DNA from: Pedobacter gandavensis
Lineage (GTDB): Bacteria > Bacteroidota > Bacteroidia > Sphingobacteriales > Sphingobacteriaceae
Reading direction: 5' to 3'
DNA: 64,000 nucleotides
Assembly: GCF_014172405.1 (NCBI RefSeq)
Contig: NZ_WNXC01000001.1
Span: 1,855,340-1,919,339 of the forward strand
The notes under the pieces were generated by a model that was not told where the DNA came from, made no database searches, and saw only the letters and a list, made by a program, of their open reading frames with translations. Every line of letters starts with the position of its first letter. The first letter of the stretch is position 1. The position numbers were made by a program, and so were the translations under genes. Positions 35,461 through 42,840 of this stretch are shown here, one piece after another.

Positions 35461-36000
35461 TTATGGTATCGCTGGAACATCAATAAATTTGTAACCCCAT
35501 GGAGAAACAGCTTCTCCTAAAGCATCCGCTGGCGTAGTTGCCTCACCTGAATAACTCAATGCAATAAATCCTTTTTTAGTGAAGTTGTTGGCAACACCTG
35601 CTGTACCTGCTGCTGCTGGAATACTCAATTGAAATGCCTTTCCTTGGAAAGCATTTGAAGTCAACCTAACCGCCAGGTATAAAACATCTGGATTTGCAGG
35701 GTAATTGTATTCTTGTTCTACATCATCCCAATCACCGCCCAAAAGCAATTTTGCTTTCGCGCCAGCAAGATCCAGTGATTTAAATGCAAAAGTTGCACCT
35801 TCAGTTTCACCAGGAAGAACAAAGCGAACACCACCTTTTTCTTCTACTCTAAATTTTAATGTTTCTAATGGTGGAACTGTGAAGGATACTGAGTCATCTT
35901 CAATATCCACAATTTTAACCCACCCTGTTGTAGGCATCGCACCATTCAATCCCATAGGAGCAAGCTCAACACTTTTAACCCCTGTAACCGCCTGTGACAT
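35461..36000 (-). CDS. Major tail (tube) protein
   Basis: 179 residues, beta-rich and compact, with 'WVKIVDIEDDSVSFTVPPLETLKFRVEEKGGVRFVLPGETEGATFAFKSLDL', in the style of siphovirus tube proteins. It follows the head-tail connector series and precedes the chaperone pair. A terminator right after it would make it the most abundant late product. Assignment is by position and fold style. Confidence 0.7.
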   Translation of the reverse strand: MSQAVTGVKSVELAPMGLNGAMPTTGWVKIVDIEDDSVSFTVPPLETLKFRVEEKGGVRFVLPGETEGATFAFKSLDLAGAKAKLLLGGDWDDVEQEYNYPANPDVLYLAVRLTSNAFQGKAFQLSIPAAAGTAGVANNFTKKGFIALSYSGEATTPADALGEAVSPWGYKFIDVPAIP

Positions 36001-36040
36001 AGTTTTTAATTTTATAGTTTATACTTCCTGTAAAACAGGG

Positions 36041-36454
36041 TTAATTGTTTTTTATAAGTGACCAGAATTCAACTCCTATATTTACGAACCAGGTTGAACC
36101 GTCACGATAAGGTACTCCAGGTGCGATCACTTTAAATGAATAGTCATAGCCGGTAACGTCCTGTAGGGCATCCATACACTTTTCAAGGACTTCCCTGAAC
36201 CTTGGTAGGTTTGGTTGTGTTGAATCATTTGTAAGGCTTAAGTTTGGAAGATGTATGTTTACGTTTATCACCCCTTCTTGTACCTGTTCAGTATTCATAT
36301 CCAGAGTCCTCACCACAATATCTTCTTTCAAACTATCTTTAGGTCTGCTAATTTCATAAATTGCACCAGTCAAATTGACCGCAGCCTTTACTCCTTTTTG
36401 AACAAGCCTTAAAAAAATGATATTCTGAATTGTTAAAGCTGTTTTAGTCTCCAT
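36041..36454 (-). CDS. Putative tail terminator / tail completion protein
   Basis: 137 residues from the preferred ATG at 36454 (METKTALTIQ), which lies just after the stop of the gene before; four more codons upstream are open. The alpha/beta layout with a long N-terminal helix and 'VINVNIHLPNL...RFREVLEKCMDALQ' fits tail terminator (gpU-like) proteins that cap the tube before it joins the head. Confidence 0.6.
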   Translation of the reverse strand: METKTALTIQNIIFLRLVQKGVKAAVNLTGAIYEISRPKDSLKEDIVVRTLDMNTEQVQEGVINVNIHLPNLSLTNDSTQPNLPRFREVLEKCMDALQDVTGYDYSFKVIAPGVPYRDGSTWFVNIGVEFWSLIKNN

Positions 36455-36455
36455 C

Positions 36456-37004
36456 TTACTTTCCAAATGCCGCGTTCACGTTTCTAAATGCCTTTTCTAG
36501 TTTTTGCTCAGCTCCCAATGTACTACCGGTGATCACATCATAACCAAGTGCTTCCACCCAACTTGCGTACTCCATACCGGCAACAGTAATAATTGCCCAT
36601 CCACTAGAATATTCCTTACCAAGCTTGTTGGCATAAGCGATCCCGTTATTAAGCCCACTATTTTTATCTGAACCACGTGGTGACAACTGAAAGTCCTGAT
36701 GAACAACTTCACCGTCATACATCAGAATAAATCCAATGGAGCTTCTAAGGTTACCTGTGTCGTCATTAAATCCATCAGCCGAAGAAAGATTAACAGATCC
36801 ACCAGCTAAGCTTGCTGCAGTTCTTGCATCACCCGCCACCGAGTGATAAGCCTCTGAAGGAATCTTTGCTCTGGCATCACGAACAAACTGTAAACCGACT
36901 TGTATAAGTTCGTTCTGCGTAACCTTAACTACCCTTTGAATATATTCCTGAGTAAGCTTCTCAATATCCTTTGCTGTAAATTTAGCTTCCAGTTTAACTC
37001 TCAT
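36456..37004 (-). CDS. HK97 gp10-like tail component
   Basis: 182 residues from ATG 37004, which overlaps the previous stop (ATGA); a longer start at 37040 is less likely. The early part, with 'LTQEYIQRVVKVTQNELIQVGLQFVRDARAKIP' and 'DDTGNLRSSIGFILMYDGEVV', is the HK97 gp10 / minor tail completion pattern. It acts in head-tail joining. Confidence 0.72.
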   Translation of the reverse strand: MRVKLEAKFTAKDIEKLTQEYIQRVVKVTQNELIQVGLQFVRDARAKIPSEAYHSVAGDARTAASLAGGSVNLSSADGFNDDTGNLRSSIGFILMYDGEVVHQDFQLSPRGSDKNSGLNNGIAYANKLGKEYSSGWAIITVAGMEYASWVEALGYDVITGSTLGAEQKLEKAFRNVNAAFGK

Positions 37005-37330
37005 ACCCAACCTAAAATACTTCTTAAACCTACTTGACAACCCATCATTTCACCTTCAAAAAGGATCTCATTTCTCACACCAGTAATCTTAACCTGAGTA
37101 TTGCCTGGCAATTCTACTGTTTCAACCGGAATACCGATATCAAAAGAGTATTCAGTCATTACACCGTCCTTGTTCACCTTCTTTCTGCCTGATCCATTAG
37201 GTCTGGACCTACAATTAAAAGTCACCACTTCACCTGCAACGCCCAGAATCCATTGACCAGTTTCCTCGTCATAAACATCCTCAGTTGCTTTCTTTGTGAA
37301 GCTTAGCTTATGTATGTATTGCTCGTTCAT
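37001..37330 (-). CDS. Head closure / stopper protein
   Basis: 109 residues, beta-rich, fitting the SPP1 gp16 / head-tail joining position between the connector and the gp10-like gene. No unique motif; call by gene order and size. Confidence 0.55.
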   Translation of the reverse strand: MNEQYIHKLSFTKKATEDVYDEETGQWILGVAGEVVTFNCRSRPNGSGRKKVNKDGVMTEYSFDIGIPVETVELPGNTQVKITGVRNEILFEGEMMGCQVGLRSILGWV

Positions 37331-37333
37331 AAT

Positions 37334-37657
37334 TTACCAGGGGGATGCGCCCGTGACAGTGCTTTCTTTTTCGGCCAATTCATCTGGCAGTCCATAGCGA
37401 ATTAGGATAATTGATCTGAGTTTAAGAAGATCATTCATATCGTGCTCTGTTACCTGGTAATCCAGTTCCTTTACGCTTTTAGGAGCGAGTGCAATTGTGT
37501 AAATAAGCCCTGCAATCGCAATATCAACAGGCTTTACGTTATCAGGTACAGCATAGTCAGCTGCACTATCCAAACTTGCTTCCAGCAATGCCAGTTCAAG
37601 TGTCAAAGCGGGAAGTGGTCTGTTAATTTTTGCTTGCAGGGCTTGTAGGTTAGTCAT
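37334..37657 (-). CDS. Head-tail connector (adaptor) protein
   Basis: 107 residues, helical, directly after the capsid gene, where gp6/gp15-type adaptor proteins lie. The pattern 'HDMNDLLKLRSIILIRYGLPDEL' is helical. Call by size and position. Confidence 0.55.
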   Translation of the reverse strand: MTNLQALQAKINRPLPALTLELALLEASLDSAADYAVPDNVKPVDIAIAGLIYTIALAPKSVKELDYQVTEHDMNDLLKLRSIILIRYGLPDELAEKESTVTGASPW

Positions 37658-37665
37658 ATCAGGTA

Positions 37666-38763
37666 TTACGCTAATTTGGTTTTAAGGATGTGGATATTCT
37701 TCGAGTTATTCAATACAGGAGTTGCATAAGCAACCGCTTTAGTGATAACTGTGATCGGATCTTCTTCACCCCAAGTTTTTAGTAGGATAATTCCTGATTT
37801 TGTTTTTTTCGCAACACCCGCCTGAACATATTCGTCAGCAGACAAAGTATATTGAGTGTTACCCAATTCAGAGGTTTCATGAAAAGTTACGTTACCCTCT
37901 TCCCAACCTGTAATAGCATTAAGACTTCCGTCTTTACCTTCGGCAACCATTGTAGATTCCCAAATTTTAATTGTTGGCAATCCTTGACGGCTTAAAGAAG
38001 AATTGACTGTTGCTAAGTCAGGCAATTGCTGAACATTCAATGCGTTCGCAAAGTATGTAGCGCAGAACTTTTGAACAATTGGATTGCTTACAAAATTGTC
38101 AAAGCTATCTTCTTCCATTGTCATGAAGTTCAGCTTTCTGTTTTTTGCTTTTGCAGCAGCCTTACGGGCTCTGATGTCCGCGATTGGATCAGAAGTGGGA
38201 TCGCTCCATGATTTACCTGCATTTACAACTTGCGCAGCAGGAATCCCGAAATCAACATCAATTTTGGTTTGAATACCCGCTTCGTTGTTAACTAATGTAA
38301 GTGAGTATTTACCTTTCGATGTGATCTGTTTAGCGATCCATTCTAAACGCGCGTTTACTGCGTTCACAACAAACGGTTGGTCATCATAATGCCAATCCAA
38401 TACGCGCTGCATTGCTTGTTTTCTTGTGGGGCCATCTGGCAATAACCTAACCGCATTCTCTAATGAGCGCAGTGTATTAAAGTCAGTTTCTACTTTATCC
38501 CTTGCTACTTCAATCTTAGGCATATCGCCAGAGATTTTTGACGGCAAAGGACGCCCCTTCCTTGGGGCCCTGCTATTAAAAGCTACAACGTCAGCCATGA
38601 CTTTAGCGCCAAATTCAGCTTCAATTCCTGACCATTTTAGATCGGGCTGGTAAAGCAAAGGAAATACTGATTGATACGGAAGTTCCTCAAAAGGGAACGT
38701 TTCAATGTACGCCTGTGCATCTACCTGCCTGAAACTTGGTACTAATTCTTGTACATTTACCAT
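37666..38763 (-). CDS. Major capsid protein (phage E family)
   Basis: 365 residues of the lambda gpE-type capsid family. Family-like segments: 'ARDKVETDFNTLRSLENAVRLLPDGPTRKQAMQRVLDWHYDD', 'NPIVQKFCATYFANAL', 'GLPTIKIWEST', 'YVQAGVAKKTKSGIILLKTWGEEDP'. It builds the HK97-fold shell. It is preceded by a decoration-like gene and a scaffold-like gene, the same order as in lambda-type heads. Confidence 0.88.
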   Translation of the reverse strand: MVNVQELVPSFRQVDAQAYIETFPFEELPYQSVFPLLYQPDLKWSGIEAEFGAKVMADVVAFNSRAPRKGRPLPSKISGDMPKIEVARDKVETDFNTLRSLENAVRLLPDGPTRKQAMQRVLDWHYDDQPFVVNAVNARLEWIAKQITSKGKYSLTLVNNEAGIQTKIDVDFGIPAAQVVNAGKSWSDPTSDPIADIRARKAAAKAKNRKLNFMTMEEDSFDNFVSNPIVQKFCATYFANALNVQQLPDLATVNSSLSRQGLPTIKIWESTMVAEGKDGSLNAITGWEEGNVTFHETSELGNTQYTLSADEYVQAGVAKKTKSGIILLKTWGEEDPITVITKAVAYATPVLNNSKNIHILKTKLA

Positions 38764-38797
38764 TTTCTAAATGCTAATATTTTTCTAATTCTGTTAA

Positions 38798-39169
38798 TTA
38801 AACGAAACTGATTCTCGGAAGCGCCGTAGCTAATGCTGCAGCTTTTGATTTCTCATTTGCCGGCAAAGCTTTTAATCTGGCTGTTCCGGTCAGCACTACC
38901 CCAGCAACTGCGTTATCTTCAATAAAAGTGTCTCTAAGAGACGTGCCTAGTATTTGAAGTCCAGCAATCGGTGCTGCAGGATCTAACACCACTCTACCTA
39001 AGCCAGTAGCAGTCATTCTACCTAAACAGGTGCCTTCCGGCATATAGCCGTTAACTCCAGCGGCATACCCAGTAAAGTCCATTAGTAAACCTCCGGCCAA
39101 CGTATCGAGTACATTTTCGTAGACTACCTTCTGGAATCCCTGCGTACCCTCTCTTACAATTCCTTTCAT
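38798..39169 (-). CDS. Head decoration-like protein
   Basis: 123 residues, Gly/Ala-rich and beta-like ('GTCLGRMTATGLGRVVLDPAAPIAGLQILGTSL'), just before the capsid gene, in the place of gpD-type decoration (HDPD) proteins. It would bind the shell after expansion. Confidence 0.65.
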   Translation of the reverse strand: MKGIVREGTQGFQKVVYENVLDTLAGGLLMDFTGYAAGVNGYMPEGTCLGRMTATGLGRVVLDPAAPIAGLQILGTSLRDTFIEDNAVAGVVLTGTARLKALPANEKSKAAALATALPRISFV

Positions 39170-39171
39170 CC

Positions 39172-39870
39172 TTACGTGTTTTGTGCAGTTTTAGCGGCAG
39201 CTTGCGCTGTGCGTTCTGCGATTAATTCTTTCATTTCAGGTGATACCTCTTTCTCACCAGTTTTCTTCCCAAAACCCGCAGCAGGCGTATCTACACCTAA
39301 TCCTGCATTTGATTGCTCCTGAACGAAATCAGCAGCATCATTTTCAGTTTCAGTCAAGTAGTCGTTAAACTCATCGTCAGTATCGAACTTCATGCGGTTG
39401 AAATCTTTGATTGCTTTATTTTTAAAAGCATCAGGAGTATTTTCAAGGATTTTGGTAAGTTGGTCCTTACGGGTATTTGTCACTTTTTCACCGTTCATTG
39501 CAGCGATTGCCTGATCTTGTTTTTCCAGTTTCTCCATCATCAGCCTCAACATTTTTTCTGTTTTGGTTTCATTCGGATCAATTTCAACTGGCTCTGGCTT
39601 TCCGTCTGCAATTGCTTTAAGCCTAGCAGCTTCTTTATCAGCAGCATCCTTGCTTACTTTCCCTGCCTGGTAGTCGTCAAACTTCCTTTGTTCATCAAAA
39701 GACCAGACTTCGTTGCGTGCATTTAACACGACGTCTATTTCCTCATCAGTTGACTCATCAGTCAGTCCAACAGTTGCCTTTTCAGTGATAGCATCAATAG
39801 ATTTTTTAGATAACGCTACGCCTGTGAACAAAGCCTTCAGTCGTGCGGGTACTCTAATTTTAAGTGACAT
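39172..39870 (-). CDS. Putative scaffold protein
   Basis: 232 residues, highly charged, with helices and a Glu/Lys/Asp-rich centre, a coiled coil near 105-125 ('KTEKMLRLMMEKLEKQDQAIAAM') and a helical C-terminus. This profile and its place right before decoration and capsid genes fit a scaffold. No protease domain is seen in it. Confidence 0.65.
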   Translation of the reverse strand: MSLKIRVPARLKALFTGVALSKKSIDAITEKATVGLTDESTDEEIDVVLNARNEVWSFDEQRKFDDYQAGKVSKDAADKEAARLKAIADGKPEPVEIDPNETKTEKMLRLMMEKLEKQDQAIAAMNGEKVTNTRKDQLTKILENTPDAFKNKAIKDFNRMKFDTDDEFNDYLTETENDAADFVQEQSNAGLGVDTPAAGFGKKTGEKEVSPEMKELIAERTAQAAAKTAQNT

Positions 39871-39941
39871 AATAAATTGTTTTTAGGTTTGTCTGCTAAG
39901 TTGTAATCCGGTAATTAATCGTGCTACACCTTGCTTGAACC

Positions 39942-40004
39942 CAAAATTACCCTGTAGAGGATGGGGTATGAAGAGGTTGTTTTGACAATAAGATGCATTG
40001 TCAA
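39942..40004 (-). promoter_or_regulatory. Late promoter of the head operon with palindromic activator site
   Basis: Palindrome TTGACAAT (39982-39989), 7 bp, ATTGTCAA (39997-40004), 32 bp from the -7 element TAATTTTG (complement of 39942-39949). The centre (AAGATGC) differs from the other two copies while the arms and distances are the same. There is no -33 TTTG. The leader to the scaffold ATG is about 65 nt. Confidence 0.7.
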
Positions 40005-40133
40005 AGAATTGCATTTTGTAATTGGGGGTTGTTGAATTGATGTATCTAAAATTATACATTTAGAGATACAAGATTAAAGAAGCTAAAAAAATAGACACAT
40101 GAAACACACATTTTCAAGTTAATTAAAACAAAA

Positions 40134-40156
40134 AAGGCTACCATACTGGTAGCCTT
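40134..40156 (-). terminator. Terminator of the 40.2-41.2 kb accessory gene
   Basis: Perfect 9-bp stem AAGGCTACC / GGTAGCCTT with a 5-nt loop, then a T-run on the minus strand. The gap 39871-40248 also holds the late promoter and a 13-codon frame (40178-40219, MKKSKKMDITVNG), which is too short to call. Confidence 0.85.
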
Positions 40157-40248
40157 ATAATATTTGTTCGGTTTTAATTAACCATTTACTGTGATGTCCA
40201 TTTTTTTTGACTTTTTCATAATGATTGATTTTACAAAGTTAGTAATAA

Positions 40249-41187
40249 TTATTTAACCTCTAGGTATGCTATATAACCTTGGCCTTTATACATAAGACCA
40301 TTGTACTTCTTCTCTATTAACGTTGGCTTGTTATGAATTGTTTCAAAACTTTTCAAAGTGCCACATTCATGGAACTTGGCTTTTACACCATTCAAAAATA
40401 TTTGAACCTTAAAATTGTTTTGAATAAAGCTATTGCTATAACCTATAATGTTATCAACTTTCAACGAATACGTTTTTGTCGATTCAATTTCCATATTATA
40501 ACCATTCTTCTCTCCCTTTAAAGGTATAACAAATTTTGTATAAAGCGAATTATTCTCAAGTTTTTGAATAGGTTTCACTGCAATTACTTTATTGTTTACC
40601 TTAACTGAATTAATGGTGCATGAAGTCTCTGTACATCCCGGTTGGTAAACTATTCTATTCCAATAAGGATGCTCAATCGCGTGCTTCACGTCAGCTGGAA
40701 TAATAGTAAAAGTAGATTTATGCTTTACCCTAACCAACTGTTTATCTGCATCTATTAGCTCTATGTCAATTACATTGACACAGTTATCGTAATATGCCAC
40801 TAATGATGTGGGCAAATAAGTATCTTTCACATCCTTCATAATTGAACTATGGATGTGTGGAAACTTATCCTTGACAAGTTCTCTTGTTACCTTTTCCCAG
40901 TATTCTGGCAAGTCTTCTCTATTTTTAAGAAACTTTGGCTCGAAAATCACCTTTGTTAACTCATCTTTATAAACTCCTAAAAATTGTTGGCTTTTAAGTA
41001 GGAAAGCAAAAACCCCACCTGCTAGCATAGCCTTTCCTAAACCGTTCAAAATTATGTTTCCACTTAAGTTGGGTTCATTAGACACTACACTGAAAACGAA
41101 GAATGTGGTTCCTAGGGATGTTACAACCCAAGGAACAGCTTGATTAAATCCCTTCGAGGAAAAAAAGGTTTTGAGACCGTCAATCAT
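40249..41187 (-). CDS. Accessory membrane protein (moron candidate, 312 aa)
   Basis: Not recognised. Two N-terminal membrane segments (about 18-35 and 48-68) are followed by a large soluble, beta-rich domain (about 120-312) with an unpaired-looking 'CTETSC' pair. It lies inside the structural gene run but has its own promoter (TAATTTTG, complement of 41198-41205), its own palindrome and its own terminator. That is the mark of a gene expressed from the prophage on its own. Roles such as superinfection exclusion or phage defence are possible but not shown. Confidence 0.7.
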   Translation of the reverse strand: MIDGLKTFFSSKGFNQAVPWVVTSLGTTFFVFSVVSNEPNLSGNIILNGLGKAMLAGGVFAFLLKSQQFLGVYKDELTKVIFEPKFLKNREDLPEYWEKVTRELVKDKFPHIHSSIMKDVKDTYLPTSLVAYYDNCVNVIDIELIDADKQLVRVKHKSTFTIIPADVKHAIEHPYWNRIVYQPGCTETSCTINSVKVNNKVIAVKPIQKLENNSLYTKFVIPLKGEKNGYNMEIESTKTYSLKVDNIIGYSNSFIQNNFKVQIFLNGVKAKFHECGTLKSFETIHNKPTLIEKKYNGLMYKGQGYIAYLEVK

Positions 41188-41209
41188 TTTTTTTCGGCAA
41201 AATTAGAAC

Positions 41210-41256
41210 TTTAATTGACTTTAGAGACAATTACAATGAATATAAAGTCAATTAAA
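41210..41256. promoter_or_regulatory. 14-bp inverted repeat at the accessory gene promoter
   Basis: TTTAATTGACTTTA (41210-41223) and its exact complement TAAAGTCAATTAAA (41243-41256), 19 bp apart, directly upstream of the -7 element at 41198-41205. It is AT-rich with no T-run, so it looks like an operator and not a terminator. Confidence 0.55.
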
Positions 41257-41267
41257 ATGTTTCAAAG

Positions 41268-42323
41268 CTAAATAATCAAATTATCCAATACAAAATCCTT
41301 ATTATCCTTCCACCAATATGGAATAGACTTCCATCCCATTACGCGATCCTTATTGTCTGTAACCCAACTATTAAATTCTATTGGCGGTTTTTCTATTCTT
41401 GCCGACTGCTGAAGTGCCTTAACTGCATCAGAAGTATCTAAGCCCTTTGCAACTAATTTCTGGTATGCCGCCATCATCTCATCATCAATGAGGATCGGGA
41501 TCTTAAAGCATAGGCAGTTTGGATGCCAGCCTCTGAACTTGAACCATACTGGGTACTTTCCTTCAAGTGTTCGACAAAGCTCGCACCTAGTCTTTGGTTT
41601 AGCTGTAGCTGAGAGCCTGATCTCATAACCAAGAACCAATGGGTTATTCTCCCAGGCCGAATCATCAGCTGCCCTGTATCCCATGTTTATCTCAGTCCGG
41701 GCAAGACGCTCACTATTCTTAGCAGCGGACCGGTATGTACCTTGACCGGGATTATAAGCCTGAGCAGGTTTTGAAAGTTTAAGATTTCCTCTTGAATCAC
41801 GAACACGGCGAAACAATTTATCTGGCTCTCTTAGATTTTGGCGCAGCTCTCTGCCTACCTGCTTAGCAGATTTGCCTTCTGCGACCCCAACATCAAGACT
41901 CATATCTACATTGCTTTTAAACTGCTCAGCAGACTTCCAGACCCTTTCTGATAGATTAAGTCCACCCTCTTTACGTTGAATGAAAGCTTCCAATCGGTTA
42001 TGATTCGGATTAAAGAGCTCTTTCTTTATTGAGTCAGGTATTTTATAGCCAGAAAGTCTTTTCTCAAAATAATTTATGTTCTTTTGATTGGAAATATCCC
42101 AGGAGAATTTAACACCTGATTCAATCTTAGCTGCAACATTTGTTCTGAATGCTTTCAATAAGGCGCTAAGCTTCCTCTCTACAATAGATTTAGCAGCACC
42201 CGACTCAATAATTGGTGTAATCTGCGAAATAATTGAATTATACTGCTTTTCAATATACCCAACGATACGATCTTGGTTGTTGAAATGAAGTCGTTCAAAC
42301 TTGTTGTTTATTGGATCAGTCAT
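41268..42323 (-). CDS. Minor head / head morphogenesis protein (MuF-like)
   Basis: 351 residues. The C-terminal part has the MuF-type signature 'ARTEINMGYRAADDSAWENNPLVLGYEI' and the Cys/His cluster 'CELCRTLEGKYPVWFKFRGWHPNCLCFKIPIL' (about 245-276). It acts in head assembly or DNA ejection together with the portal. The long helical N-terminal part is usual. Confidence 0.85.
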   Translation of the reverse strand: MTDPINNKFERLHFNNQDRIVGYIEKQYNSIISQITPIIESGAAKSIVERKLSALLKAFRTNVAAKIESGVKFSWDISNQKNINYFEKRLSGYKIPDSIKKELFNPNHNRLEAFIQRKEGGLNLSERVWKSAEQFKSNVDMSLDVGVAEGKSAKQVGRELRQNLREPDKLFRRVRDSRGNLKLSKPAQAYNPGQGTYRSAAKNSERLARTEINMGYRAADDSAWENNPLVLGYEIRLSATAKPKTRCELCRTLEGKYPVWFKFRGWHPNCLCFKIPILIDDEMMAAYQKLVAKGLDTSDAVKALQQSARIEKPPIEFNSWVTDNKDRVMGWKSIPYWWKDNKDFVLDNLII

Positions 42324-42514
42324 TATTGAGAATCTTTTTTTGTTTTACTCTCACTGAATAACCAGGCTAACAGGCGTATAAATCCTGTCACTGCAATTGT
42401 AGAGCATACAGGAACAAATATCATCCACCATGGAAGCTTGGTGATGTAGTAATAAACTAATGCTATTACCACTACTGCTATTAGAAAATACCCAATTGCT
42501 TTTTTAAATATCAT
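42323..42514 (-). CDS. Small two-helix membrane protein (63 aa)
   Basis: 63 residues, two membrane helices (about 6-25 and 29-50) and a charged tail. It overlaps the MuF-like ATG by 1 bp. Membrane proteins are unusual within a head operon; role unknown. Confidence 0.6.
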   Translation of the reverse strand: MIFKKAIGYFLIAVVVIALVYYYITKLPWWMIFVPVCSTIAVTGFIRLLAWLFSESKTKKDSQ

Positions 42515-42516
42515 GA

Positions 42517-42825
42517 TTAAGCCCTCCTCTTCATTTTAGCATTATGCGAATACCTCAACCGGTTAGATTTACCTTTCCGGTTACCATGTCCGAAACGCAT
42601 CCCGTATTCTTTAGGAGACATACCATAGTCCGGAAGAAAAGTTGTTAGTGGAATACCACCTACCGTATTATGAATGGTATAGGTTTGTGTATGCTTGGCT
42701 GGTTTAGCTTTAATTTCGTTCTGTACGGTCGCAGTCAAAGACTGGGCTGCCTGAGCTGATCCTGTAAACCCAGCTAACGCCAAAGCAAAGCCTGCTCCCA
42801 GCATTGATAGTCTGTTTCTTTTCAT
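42517..42825 (-). CDS. Exported small basic protein (102 aa)
   Basis: A clear signal peptide (residues 1 to about 26, ending SAQAA) and a basic mature part with 'MSPKEYGMRFGHGNRKGKSNRLRYSHNAKMKRRA'. It is coded between the portal and the membrane protein. Export of a head-operon product is odd. Role unknown. Confidence 0.6.
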   Translation of the reverse strand: MKRNRLSMLGAGFALALAGFTGSAQAAQSLTATVQNEIKAKPAKHTQTYTIHNTVGGIPLTTFLPDYGMSPKEYGMRFGHGNRKGKSNRLRYSHNAKMKRRA

Positions 42826-42840
42826 AATTATTATTTTAAC

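Noticed and set aside
39313..39726. Plus-strand frame of 137 codons
   Set aside because: Antisense shadow of the scaffold gene; Phe/Ile/Cys-rich composition typical of reverse reading of a charged protein.
40178..40219. 13-codon frame (MKKSKKMDITVNG) before the terminator
   Set aside because: Too short to support; may be chance in AT-rich DNA.
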